From contig JAHQIW010000354.1 of assembly GCA_019055375.1 (NCBI GenBank), positions 83,450 through 147,449 of the forward strand: 64,000 nucleotides of DNA. The letters run 5' to 3'. Below the pieces are notes generated by a model, which had not been told where the DNA came from, made no database searches, and was given only the letters and a program-made list of their open reading frames with translations. The DNA is from Parelaphostrongylus tenuis (Eukaryota; Nematoda; Chromadorea; Rhabditida; Metastrongylidae). A program made the position numbers and the translations under genes. Shown in pieces: positions 51,501 to 62,999 of the stretch. Each line of letters begins with the position of its first letter. Positions within the stretch are counted from its first letter, which is position 1.

Positions 51501-54500
51501 CTGATGCCGACTTGACCAAAGAATTTTCAATGCACATCCTGTAAGGTAATTATTAGTTTCCAATATTTTGTTTGAGATCAGCGTGAATTGGCGGAATCGC
51601 GAAAAATATTGGCTTCAACCTAGAACTCCACTCTCGCATTGTGTCTGTAAACCCAATGTTCTTACCTTAGAGGCCCGTCATTGTGTAAAGAAGTAGTTAA
51701 TGAATAAATGCAAATATTGAACTGTCTTCCGCTGGTATTCTGTCGTGATTACAAAAATTCACGTCTTCTCATGCGACTTCAAAAATAAAACACAATAATC
51801 GTCCAGTTCGCCTATTTCCTACTAATAATATAAATAAATACCTTAAAAATCGTCACTGCCTCACCTCACGAAATACGGTGCCCTCTGCAAACCATTTAGG
51901 TTTCCTAGCGTCCACAACGGTAACGTTAAAGAACGATCGCCACTCCTTCCCAAGCAGAAAAGTCATCATTTTCTGAAATTGAAAAAAACGACATCCTTAT
52001 TTGTAAACCATTGGAAACAAATTCTGATGGAAAAATAATCACATTAGTGTAAGTGTAATCGCTGTTTGTCAGTAGAAACGTTTGACGTCCAGCTTCTCGT
52101 AACTGTCGCAGTAATAATGCTGCTCGATCGTCCCACAACACATACTTCTCCACGTTGGCAAGCATGATTTCTTTCATGTTACTCTGCAAGACCTCATTCA
52201 TATCTCAAACAGAGGAAAATCCGAAGAATAATTTTTTCCAGATGATCGCTTTCGTTACTAATGACTTTGGGATATGACGTGATTTTCCATCATTTAAGTG
52301 CTTCTCTTGTCTATTTTGCTTGCATTTCGCTATAATATTGTTTACGAAAGCTAGATATAAAGTAGACACGTTGTCGCATGGTATCGGTGATTTCATGATT
52401 TGAAACGTACTTCGACGTCATTTCAAATGTTGCTTAGCCTTGTATGTGGTTGAAGGGTCAGCCTTTTCAAAAACTAGACTTTCGGATGAAATTGGTAGAA
52501 AACGAACTTTAGTAGAATGAAATGAGATACTACTATGACAGTTCATCTTTCTGCTGAAGATGAACATACGATAAAATTCAGAACATTCGTCTCAATCCTC
52601 TCTTCTCAATCCTATTCAGCAATTAGATCTCATGGTAGATATAAGCTCAAATGCTATCACGCATAATCAACACAAATGTTTTCCCGTCGCTTTCGCAGAT
52701 CTCTAAATCAAGTGGACCATGAGTCTAATATCACAAATACACTTGAAAATCAAAAGTCATGGCAAACATTGTCGACGTTTCTGAAATACCACCGTGTTAG
52801 GTATTTCAATACCTGACCTGAGTTTTTTGAGTTGACAGATGTGATGAGCAGAATGCGGATGAAACGGCATTTCACAAACTAAAAAAGTTACATGACAGGA
52901 AACAAAACAACATAGGTCCTTCGATGAGCTCTACTCTACATCAAATCGCTGATAAAATGACAGATGATGACGCTATAGCCAAAAAATAGCCAAAATCCGT
53001 TCTAGAAAGTGAGAAATCAGTCATTAGCACTTACCTTTAACATACCGATGTCAAAAGAATTTGATGGGAAAATATCCTGCGACGCAGCAGAAATAGCTTA
53101 CGAAGAGCAGATGAGCAGAGACAAAACAGAAAGCAATACTAGGAATGAGCCTCATTATATTGGTACGAGTGTTGAGAGAAGCGAATATGAATTTTCCAAC
53201 AATCGTATGGTACTAATCTAAGAACTGATTTGTGAGCATCAAAGTGGAAAAAATAACATGGCTTGGTCGGAGCGGTGTGCGTCAGTGATTTCAACAATTC
53301 ATCAAATTCACTAAGTCAGTCATTGGTGAGAGGACGCCTGTGATTTCATAACGAAGTCTAAAAGGTAAAAAATGCAGACCATGCTTCAGAAGTGAAAGAG
53401 TTTCTTTTATCTTGAAAACGTCATGGATCCCGAAACCATGACAACATTTGAGAAAAACGGAAAAAAAGTCTTATCATGCATTCAAATGCAGAAAGACCAT
53501 CTTCTCTTCGATTTCGAATTAACACCGTGATCACGAAGATCTGGTTGATCCTAAAAACGGCGGCGACGAATCGTAACAAGAAGATGAGTGATTTTGAGAA
53601 TGTTAATAAGAAAAACCTAAGAAGGACCTTATGGCAAGAAATCGATATAAGAAGTAAGTCAAAAACCACGTGAACGTCGTTGAAAGTCAACGGCTATAAG
53701 CCATGATAAACAAACGCCATATCCTCCGATGTTTATATGAAATGAAGGACCTTTTCACTTTCCATTGTACCCCCTTAAGGTACCGTAGTCGATAGAGGCG
53801 CCGTCGTCGGTTGTTGTACTGCGATTCATAGATATTGTAGTAGCTTTCTAATGAAATTCAGAAGTAATCGTAGGTAAATGGCTGGATTATCGTAAATAAT
53901 TGATAGGATCTGAGCGTCTGAAGAGAATTCAATAAAGCTAACAGAAGTAGATACAACGCCGATGCTTCCCAACAAGAAGTACCACAGTCATTGTTTGTAG
54001 AAAATCACTGATTGTCAAAGACGAAATTAGAATAAGAAGAAAAATATAAATTTTTTGCAGAGTGTTAAGGTGCTAATAGTAATGTTTCAAAAATAAATAA
54101 GTAAAACAAGAATAAGAATAAGAATTATTGATCAAGTTAACGAAATAAGTACTAGATTTGTATCGAAACGCATTCCAATACAAAGTAGCTGCGAGATGCG
54201 GTGCCACGATCACAGTAATCGCCGAGACGCGACGCCGCCACGGCGTACGTTGAAATGCGTCACGCGGCACATAAAGGGCCAAAGATCTCGGATTTTTTGT
54301 ATGGGCCCAGTAATTAGCTGTGAAACAATAACAATACCTCCAGGTGAACCCAGTCGATGGCACTTCGGCAATCATAAAAAATTGACTTATATGACATGAG
54401 AACATCACCACCTCGCAGACCGGTTTTATCCTCGAGCCTAAAACACATTAGTCACTCATCCATTCGGATTTACTAGGCTGAGGAAAAATTTCCTCAACAC

Positions 54501-57500
54501 CCGCAAAAAAATCAACTTTCATGTTTGTTCCACATAGTATCGATTATTGTAATTACAAGGGATTTTATCAAGAATATTTCCATTAGAAACTCCCACGACA
54601 ACGCTAGTCATAGTGTATGAAATTTCAATTTACTCTTCGGATATCAAATGATGACGATGGACAAAATTGAGCTTCGGGCTTCGATACGCTATTGCTGGAC
54701 GACAACTTTCGACAAGAGATTTTGCGAAGGAGAACTGTGATCCCGAAGGTGAAGGGCTGTAAGCCATGCGACCACTTCAAAGTGGTGCAAACGATTTGAA
54801 AGTAGTGATCTCAGTTTTGAAGATCAACCCCGTTCGTCAGAAGTGGCTGTTTCAGCATGACAATACCAAACCTTACATCGCAAAGAAGATTAAAGAAAAG
54901 TTTGTCAAACTGGAGGGAATCGAGGTCTTGCCACACCCAGCCTACAGCCCAGATGCTGCACCGTCCGACTATGACCCTTTCCGTTCAACATTTTCTTCGT
55001 GGACGTCGATTCAAAACACCTGATCAAGTTGAAGAAGTATGTCACGAGTTTTTGAATCAAAGCCCAAGGAATGGCGATTTCGAGCAGATTCGGAACGTTG
55101 CAAATCGTTAGCAGTAGATCTTGGCTACTGATGTTCTTTTTTTGAAAAATAATTACTGTTATCTTCATTTGAATTTATGTATAAACTTTGGATTTTCAGC
55201 GGGTGTCAAGAAAGTTCTTTCTCAATCTAGTGCGTATTCATTCTTGATTTGACTGTAACTTGAAAGAAATTCAATTGTTCGTTGATCTGACGGAATTCTG
55301 TAACGAAATTTTTTGTTTCGTGCTGCTCTAATCACTCGTAATACAATTATCAATATCATTTCCTATCCCTATTGTGAATTCTTATGCCACCATGTTTTTA
55401 CTGCTTCCGTATACTTCCTATGTCTACCTTAAATAATCGGTCTACTGCTCTTATTTATACACCTGACCATCGGTAACGACTATGGAAAACGTGTTTGCGA
55501 AAAACTTCCTGCCTTGATGAACGAACTAACAACAATATTCCCTAACAAGATCACCGCCACGAAAGGAAGCAAACAACCATAATGATTATAGAAATGACCA
55601 ATGTGAGTTCAATGAAAAACTGTACGCAGGCACTGTGAAAGTTCATTTTCTACAAGAAAAATTGTGATTTGACGTAATGTTCAATGAAGTAAGCTAAATC
55701 TATGAGCAGATGTTTCATAAAGAAATCTTTTGAACATTAGAATTCAAAAGAAGTGTATCGCATTATTTTATATTAATCATTATCTCAGGCAAGATAAAAA
55801 ACACAAAGTATAAACATCGCGATCCTGATGTGTCTCTGAAAAAACGTCAACACAACCTTCTCAAAATTACAGGGTAGATGAACCTTATTATACAACACAG
55901 AAATTACCCGTCAAGTGAAGACTGTGCTGGGATACGCAAGATTTTCTTTGCGAATACGAATTACTCACTCATCCAAGTAGGCATTCGGTTGCTGAATTTG
56001 GAACAAGAATTACAGTAAAGGCACAAAAATGATGAAATAGTGGTTCGCATAGATCTATGACCTATAGCACGAAATTGTTTATATTTTGTGACAAGTTCTG
56101 TATAAAGACATGTCAACTCATCCAATAGGTCGGCTGTTATACTGATAATTATTGTATTGTTGGATCCGAAATGAATGACTCACGGAGTATAATCGGGATG
56201 GGTGTCGAAAAAGTCGATAAGATAAGCAAGCAGATGAGTCTCTGGCAAGTTGAACAATGTATTGAGTACGAACACACGAGATTCAGACAACTGAAGATAT
56301 CTGTTCGGATATATTTCTTCGATTTCAGCCCTAAAACCAAATTATTCAATTTTTGAGTTGAAATTTTGTTTGACTGTAACATGGTATAAACTGCTAACGC
56401 TTTCAGAAATTTAAATCCGTGCATGCCAACTAGAATGTTGCCAAATCCATCGACTTTCAATAGGTTTCCATAGGAATAATCGAACCATAAACCTGTTGAA
56501 ATAAAATATTGTATTATAATATATATATATATATATTTACTATTAAATATCTAATTAAGTTACTTTAAGGAGAAAATTCGATGATCGTTCTAGTAGATGG
56601 CATAACATGATTTTGAGAAGGCATACGGATACAGCTAAAGAAGATCAAGCGAGTCACAATAGGGCAAGTATTGCACCAAGAAATTCCAGGGTCACTATGC
56701 TAGGAAGCATTACTCTCCGTGATGGTGAGCGCTCGCTATTAATATTGTGTCCAAGCTTCTCACTATCTCAACCCATTTCTAATGTGTCCTTGCGTAAGGT
56801 TGCATGTGGCTTACATGAATTGCAAGATCAACTCCGTGAAAAGGCCAGAGCTGAAGAGACAAATAGGAATGAACAGCAAGTAGAGATTGTACCAATACCA
56901 CCATTTTACCAGCCGTTCCGTAAACAACAAGACCCCAATGAGGAGGTTGATAGAAAAGACCGGAAAAATGCGGACGAAACTTTCAGAAGCCTCACTCACT
57001 ATCGCACGAAAAGATTTCAGTCGAACCTCACCGAACTACAAAAGCGTGGAATGAAAGAGGTTCGAGAGTTGATAAGGGAAGAAAGTATAAGGCTATGAGT
57101 TAGTGATAAGGGCGGAGAATTTGTTGTTATATCTCGACGGCTAGATATCGCAATAACGAATAAGCATCGCAGAGATGCTTCGCTTTATCGATCATCTCCT
57201 GTAAAGGAATTCAAAAGGCAAAACCGCAAATCAAACAATGAGTGGGTCCGTTGGGCAAAGCGGCAGGCTTAGAACCATCTATCATTTCTCAATTGAAAAT
57301 CGAATCACCAACATGTCGTGTCTTGTACCTACTTATAAAAACACATAAGTTAGTATCCACTGATGATCTAACGTCTAACGATGCATCTATATTCGGAGTT
57401 AGACCCATCATCAGTTGTGTAGGCGGACCGACGGATAGTATGGCATGGTTCTCAACTTTAACAACATTACAGTTTCTAGGACACATTTCAGCCCATCTGA

Positions 57501-60500
57501 CGAAGACTCAGATGTTCCTGGATCGTCTACGTAACGTTAATCCGAACAACGCGTACGTAATGGAGTCATTCGAAGTCACTGCTCTATATACCAACATGTC
57601 GAATGACTCTGCATTACAAGCCACACACCAGGTTCTGATACAACACCAAGGAGCTGTAAACATGTACGGCTTACCGATTCAGCAGTTCATGGTTCTATTA
57701 AAGAAGTGCCTGAACTGCTCAGTCTTCAGATGGTCCAGGAAATATTTTGCTCAAATGAGAGGGTTGGCAATGGGCAGCGACTGGCACCTAGCCTGGCGAT
57801 TGCCTTTATCTCGAAAGTGGAAGCACCAGTGATGGATCTCCGATAATTACTCTACTGTAGGTATATAGATGATTGCTTGATTATCTCTCAAAAGGAGCTA
57901 GATAATTGTTTTAGATTGCTGAATGGACAGTCAGAGTATTTAAAATTCACCTTTGAGATATCAAAAATGATTGGCTCTCTTTCTTGAACGTGCAAATAAA
58001 CTTAACCGAGAACGGCTATATACAAAGTGGTACCGAAAGCCAAGTAATAAGAATATCCTGGCTCACTACCTCTCCTCAAATCCCTCACATACGAAAAAGG
58101 CATTGATAAAGAAAAAACATGCTTCGAACAGCCGCCGATGTATGTACCGGGAAGGAGAAGAGAGTAATCCGTGGAACTGGTTCGGGAAATAGCCACTTCC
58201 AATGGATACGAATTTGAAACACCTCGGTATAGGCTTAGAGAAAACAGCACGTCTCCGAAAGAAAACTCGAGTGAAAGGAAAGTCCCGTTTATCCTCCCGT
58301 TCTTTTCAAATGAGATTAGCACAGCTATAAAACGCTGTTCGAAAAGAGCGGGTTTTGAGCAGTCGATGGCTATTATTGAAATACCACCGAATACTCTAAG
58401 ACGCCAATTAGTTCGTAACCGCTTATATGACTTTCGCTGTATAATAAAAAGTTGTAAAATATGCCCTATGGCGGAGAAGGTGAGTACATGAGCGTAGGTA
58501 CAGTCTATCTAACCTCTTGGAAAGCGTGTAGCGATATATATATGTATATAGTATATATATATATATATATATTGGTAAACGGGCAGGCCGCTCTATGCCC
58601 GCATAGAAGAACACCTAGCTGACAAGCGTCTAAATAGACGGAACACCCCGATAGGGACGCATAGAGCACAGAAACACGACGGATTGGATTTCGAGATTGA
58701 AGTCACCATCCTTGCGCAGGAACATAAAACATCAGTGCGAAAGATTTTGCAAGCTTTTTGGATTAACACCATCGATCCAACTATAAACGGCAGGGAGGAA
58801 TGCCTCGTTATCACCCATGATATGAGTCAGTATATAAGAGTGTTGTTCTGATGGGTAGGGTGCATTACGAGCCTATGTGATCGTCTTCCGGTGATCTCCA
58901 CTTGAATCCACATTCAGTGGAACACATATAAAAAGCGGTGAGTATGTTGAAAGTTGATTTTGTGCTTGATGCTATTGAAATCTAGTTCTGGTGGTTTTTC
59001 TCAGGGAGTAATGGAGGTGTTTGACTGATTGAATTGCAGACAATTTGACTTTTCCAGACTTTGAAGAAAGCGAATTGCCGAAACGTCAGTTGTTAAATAG
59101 AGATTAATGTAACACCCCGTGCTTGGCTTGAAAAAGAGGATCAGGAATTGAAATATTTGATCTCAGAAAAAGTGTAATGTGCTCGCATACCTCGAACTGG
59201 AAATATAGGATCATATTTGAATTTGCGAATTCCTTCAGGATACTCCCATGTCGATGAGTCGTTGCACGGCCATGTCAAATGCTAAGATTTCGAGATCCGG
59301 AGACTTGTACTCTGAAACGTAACGTAACATATTGGATACATTACCATATTGAAGTATAATCTTGATAGTTCAACGTCGACGAAAATAGACCACATAATGC
59401 TCTATAAGGAGGATTCAGAAGATTTACTCTTTTCATTTGTTTTTCCATTGTGTTATGCTTCTCGTAAATATATAACTATACTCATGTGTATATGAATAGA
59501 TGTATCAACGTGTATACTGATGTTATGCTGCATGTCAATTCGGTCAAAAGCATGTAGTCAACTGATCCGGAAGTGTATAAATGGCCGCTCGTTCGCCTCC
59601 ACCAAATAAGCTCCCCGTGCATCTCTGGAAAACCGGATAATTTGCCTGTGATTATATCCATCTCCAACAGAGTTCTATCTCGGCAATCTATCCATCGTTA
59701 GCCCTCTAAAAATGCAGGGCTTCATAGTAAAGGTGTGATGACCTTCGCGTCCCTGATGCGATAGGACTAGGTATGACACACGAGCATAGACGAATGGCGA
59801 CATTAACTACCATCGAGCACATTTATGACTGAAATCAATGGGGGTGATAAAGATGATTGACGGTTATCCATTCTGACACTTATTTCTGTAGATGTCTAGT
59901 TATATGCAGCTCCGACAAGTAGCAACAATTATGTGGGCAACAAAAACTGGACCAGCGTGTAGACATGAAGGGTGCTTAATATAATGATGAGTCATTCAAT
60001 TCAGATTGTCGATGAAATACATCGAGAAACTGAGAACTCACGAATGAGCGTGTAGTCCATGTCAAAGCCAAAAAAGTTGATTTTCTCCATACGAAGCGAA
60101 CGATTCACGAAGACCCTGAAAAACGCTAATTTGTCAAATTCTCGACAATAATTCAATGACATTTCCGAGAGCGATCATTGGGGCTGGTGCTGAGTAATAG
60201 TTGTCCACTCTCAACACTATCGAGTCTCCTAAAGTTTTCATTTGCACGCACACAAGTTCATTTCAAGGCGAGAGCCAATTTTAAATGTAATAGGGATTAA
60301 TTGAATAAGATGAATGAAACTCAGAACCTTTGTTCAGGAGACCGTTTGTGAAGAACGCTGTCATTGACCATATTTTGGTGTTATTATAGATATCACAGAA
60401 CAACTTCTGGAAGAGAGCACAACGACGAAGCGGCAACTAAGTGCAACTACTGCCCGCAACCACAGACCGCCCACCAATCTTTCAGCTCATCGAGTAATTC

Positions 60501-62411
60501 TTTTGTCCTGGTCAATTGAGTTCATCGGATGTTCATTTATGACAATCAAAGAAGTATTTTATCGTTTCATTCGCAGCATTCATTAACGCTCGGCAATTGT
60601 CTTCACATAGTCACAGCGTTTTCCTGTACAATGCCTTTTCAAAAAATCTGTAACGAATACTTATTTTGCAAAGAATTGCCTTCATAATCAAAGCTAGTAT
60701 ACAGCCACACATGCGCCCATCCACATCACTATGTAATTCTTCCATTACCCTCATCTATAACTATGGAAGAGAACTCGACATGCCTAACTTTATTTGAAAA
60801 TTCAACTCAAACCCAAGTTCATATCATTTTCTGTTGATGATCGCAATTGTTATGTGTCAGCTTGAATTAAATTCCTCGAAAATAACCTATTGTAGTAGTA
60901 ATATATAAAGGAAAATTTGCTTTTATGACCCTGATTTTGCCAAGAGCGGGCGATATTTGCTTAGACACAGTAGCACTTTCAAAAGTGCATGAACATACCT
61001 TGATAGGCGTTCAAATCACTCTCGATGTGGATGTCTTCAATGTCATGGGCAACATTAGCACTCTTCTACATGACTTATGTTATAACTTCAGCACCATCTA
61101 TTCAGAAAAAAACTCAGCAGATAAGTTAACAGTAATTTGTAAATATTAGAGATTTGAAGCGGTGCCCATACGTTGAATAAATAAATCATTCTTTACAGAT
61201 ATCTAGATATATCATAAGGCATATCAAACTTTTCATCAACACTTTTTGATTATAATTTTAAATAATAAGATTAATAGCTGCTTTTGTGAACGATGTGGCG
61301 AGTGTAAAGAGATCAAAGTAACTCAGTTCTTATAGACGCGGGTGTACGAAGTTTAGAGTTCCTCAAACATCCATGGGTTTTAGAAAAACCGACCAAGAGT
61401 ACTTCACAAAAATCACTAATTAAGAAATCAGTGACAGAAAAAAACGAGTGATTATATGGAAGAATAATACGTTTGATGAGATTATATGAAAACCACAGTA
61501 TGATTTATTCCGATGGTTCTGGAGAAGAGGCGATCTCATCTTCATCGGATCGACTTTCCCTATTCAAAACTGAACATTAGATAGTCGAAATGATGGTTTT
61601 TTAAGAGATTTCAACACCATCAAGAAAATTATGAGAAAAAGTATAATTAGCGCTTCACGCTGTTGACAAGAAATATTCGTGTTAGACTTTTTTCTTAGAT
61701 AAATCCAATCCAGTCTGAAATGTCACAAGAAATCGAGATTGGACGGACTTGCGCATTTCAACTGTCGGTACATGGCACCAAAACCATCCCGTTCTAGCAA
61801 TAATCTGCAAGAACTACTTATTTCTCCGCTGTTATAGCAATATTAAAAAGATAAAAAATTAGGCTGACGGCGTTGATTAATGTCTGAGGGATGCGCCATG
61901 CATTCGTCTTCAATTTTTAGCTTTGTTGAGACTTTACACTGCCTCACGGTGGCCAACTAATGTATCAGGTCAGTACTGCATTTCCTTCCAGAGAAGTCTG
62001 GTACCAATTTACTGATTCCTGAGAGATCAAAACCATGGTGAGCCATGAGCGCGATATCGAACTGTTGAGCCTGTGTGCGACGCAGAGCATCCCTACTCAC
62101 TGCGCCTCGTGCGCTCTTTATAGCAGTGCTTTGATATCATATCTATATGTTAAAGAATGCTGAGCGATGTGCAAAATTGTAAAGATATTATCCGCAGTAC
62201 GACTTTAAGTTCACTTCAGCCAAGTTCTCTAGGAATATATGAAATTTCTATTACGTTATAATTATATTAGGAATATTTATGTTTTCTTATTGAGTTATTT
62301 ATTTACTTATCTCGATCGTGCTTAAATGTACTAACTAATAGTAGTGATTTACGAATCCCACCTCTTAGCCGGATCACGTTTGTAAATGCGAATATCCTTT
62401 GGATTAGCCAT
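48546..62411 (-). CDS. NT5C2-like: Cytosolic purine 5'-nucleotidase (NT5C2 family), 13 exons, one frameshift
   Basis: Transcript-order exons: 62362-62411 (from ATG), 60042-60115, 59191-59311, 56399-56492, 56184-56330, 54338-54437, 52043-52183, 51865-51972, 50663-50738, 50508-50595, 50048-50237, 48974-49068, 48546-48768. The protein would be ~501 aa (human NT5C2 is ~561). The family hydrolyses IMP/GMP in the cytosol. HAD motif I is FGFDMDYT in exon 2, with the two catalytic Asp intact. Motif II is [10 protein letters not shown], and the motif III/IV region reads [14 protein letters not shown]. Other family blocks are [20 protein letters not shown] and [10 protein letters not shown]. All phases agree except exon 3: after RLIDMG one extra base shifts frame before [17 protein letters not shown]. 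So it is either a gene with a sequence error or a recently disabled copy. The donor of the exon ending at 50663 (GTCAAG) is unusual. Introns are full of transposons. Confidence 0.88.
49131..49425 (+). mobile_element. Old SINE copy in an intron of the NT5C2-like gene
   Basis: Head GTGCGGCGAAGCGGAAAGAGG, B box GGTTCGATCTCG, body and tail as in the family, with ~20% divergence by eye. Antisense to the host gene, between exons 48974-49068 and 50048-50237. Confidence 0.7.
52679..53670 (+). pseudogene. Unrecognised decayed coding sequence nested antisense in an NT5C2-like intron
   Basis: Blocks: exon-like 52679-52799 starting [20 protein letters not shown] and ending at a donor (TTAG/GTATTT); an acceptor TTGACAG at ~52838, then [20 protein letters not shown] and a stop near 52987 next to a tandem aatagccaaaa duplication; [20 protein letters not shown] (53059 on) with a stop at 53219; [20 protein letters not shown] (53430 on) and [16 protein letters not shown] in another frame. 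Composition is protein-like, charged and low in Cys, but at least three frame breaks exist. Exon 1 and 2 join in phase. Family not recognised: perhaps a dead gene or an inserted element ORF. Confidence 0.35.
54640..55240 (+). pseudogene. mariner transposase, internally deleted, in an intron of the NT5C2-like gene
   Basis: The N-terminal helix-turn-helix part ([19 protein letters not shown]) is joined, with a frame change, to the C-terminal catalytic part: [36 protein letters not shown], then [17 protein letters not shown]. The central third is missing. HDN and the spaced D (PDAAPSDY) of mariner are present. A possible right terminal repeat (gggtgtcaagaaagttcttt) lies at ~55199. Confidence 0.83.
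56518..56536. repeat. Short (AT)n run next to the Penelope-like element
   Basis: About nine AT dinucleotides near the 5' end of the element, a possible insertion-target or tail feature. Confidence 0.8.
56600..59105 (+). pseudogene. Penelope-like element, near full length, antisense inside the NT5C2-like gene
   Basis: Blocks in order: N-terminal region (56607-57098) ending [11 protein letters not shown]; a stop, then [10 protein letters not shown] typical of PLE reverse transcriptases; RT (57242-57832) with [36 protein letters not shown] and RGLAMGS; YIDD catalytic motif at ~57861-57872 in another frame; [19 protein letters not shown] block (~58015); and a GIY-YIG endonuclease region whose core is overrun by a TA microsatellite (58535-58572), followed by [17 protein letters not shown]. 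Several stops and shifts make it inactive. The 3' end at ~59095 carries the GAAACGTC motif. Confidence 0.88.
61866..62112 (-). mobile_element. SINE copy in intron 1 of the NT5C2-like gene
   Basis: Same orientation as the host gene. Tail word ggcgttgattaatgtctgag, body and head (rc of ccctactcactgcgcctcg) recognised. Confidence 0.65.
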
Positions 62412-62418
62412 ATCCTGA
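62409..62418 (-). promoter_or_regulatory. Probable spliced-leader acceptor and start of the NT5C2-like gene
   Basis: The minus strand reads ACTTTCAG, then GATATGGCT. An acceptor consensus sits three bases before the first ATG, and no coding exon upstream was found. In nematodes this arrangement is typical of spliced-leader trans-splicing. The start chosen gives [17 protein letters not shown], which runs straight into the conserved VFVNRSL block. A 5'UTR exon joined by cis-splicing is the alternative. Confidence 0.5.
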
Positions 62419-62633
62419 AAGTTATGCCGTATTTTACAAAAATAAAGCAGAGATATTTCTACGTTCATCACAAAATTCACGGAAACGAACACGAAATACT
62501 CCAGAATTTCAAACTTGCAATTCAAAGACGACCAATTCTGCAATTTTGAAACAAGAAAGCGGAAGGAAAGAATAAAAATATCACTGGGCGGATGCGATTG
62601 GAAGAGCCAGAAACACCAGTGAAGGATAAACGA

Positions 62634-62722
62634 GTAAAGCTTTCGGCGTTGAGCAATCCCCCAGGGATGCGCTTTACATTTGACTCCTTTCGTATGGCCG
62701 TGTAGGTGACTGAATGCACATT
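62634..62722 (-). mobile_element. SINE 3' fragment upstream of the NT5C2-like start
   Basis: Tail and part of the body only (ttcggcgttgagcaatccc, then gactgaatgcacattt). Confidence 0.55.
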
Positions 62723-62999
62723 TGATTTAAATAATGACATGCCAGTATTCATCAATATATAAATTTGGTAGTTTCATCCCTTCAGACAATGGCAACTTCA
62801 GAGGGAAGGAAGAACGGTGAGGTTCGAGCGAGGGATCGAACCAAAGGCTACGTGAGTAGTGCACGTACCTTGGTAACAGTGTTGATTACTTATCCATTTT
62901 GTGTTCATTACTTGTGACATTAAGAATTGCAATAAATTTCTGCTGGTAATGATGTGACTTGGCTTTTGAAACACAGCAAAACAAGATGGAAACTGTAAA

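Noticed and set aside
60925..61149. 74-codon plus-strand frame in intron 1 of the NT5C2-like gene
   Set aside because: No splice context, homology or paralogue in the window; within chance length for AT-rich DNA.
61517..61571. [17 protein letters not shown] with a stop, after a TAG acceptor, in phase with the first NT5C2-like exon
   Set aside because: The same donor joins in phase to VFVNRSL at 60115, which homology clearly supports. An alternative short isoform is possible but unsupported.
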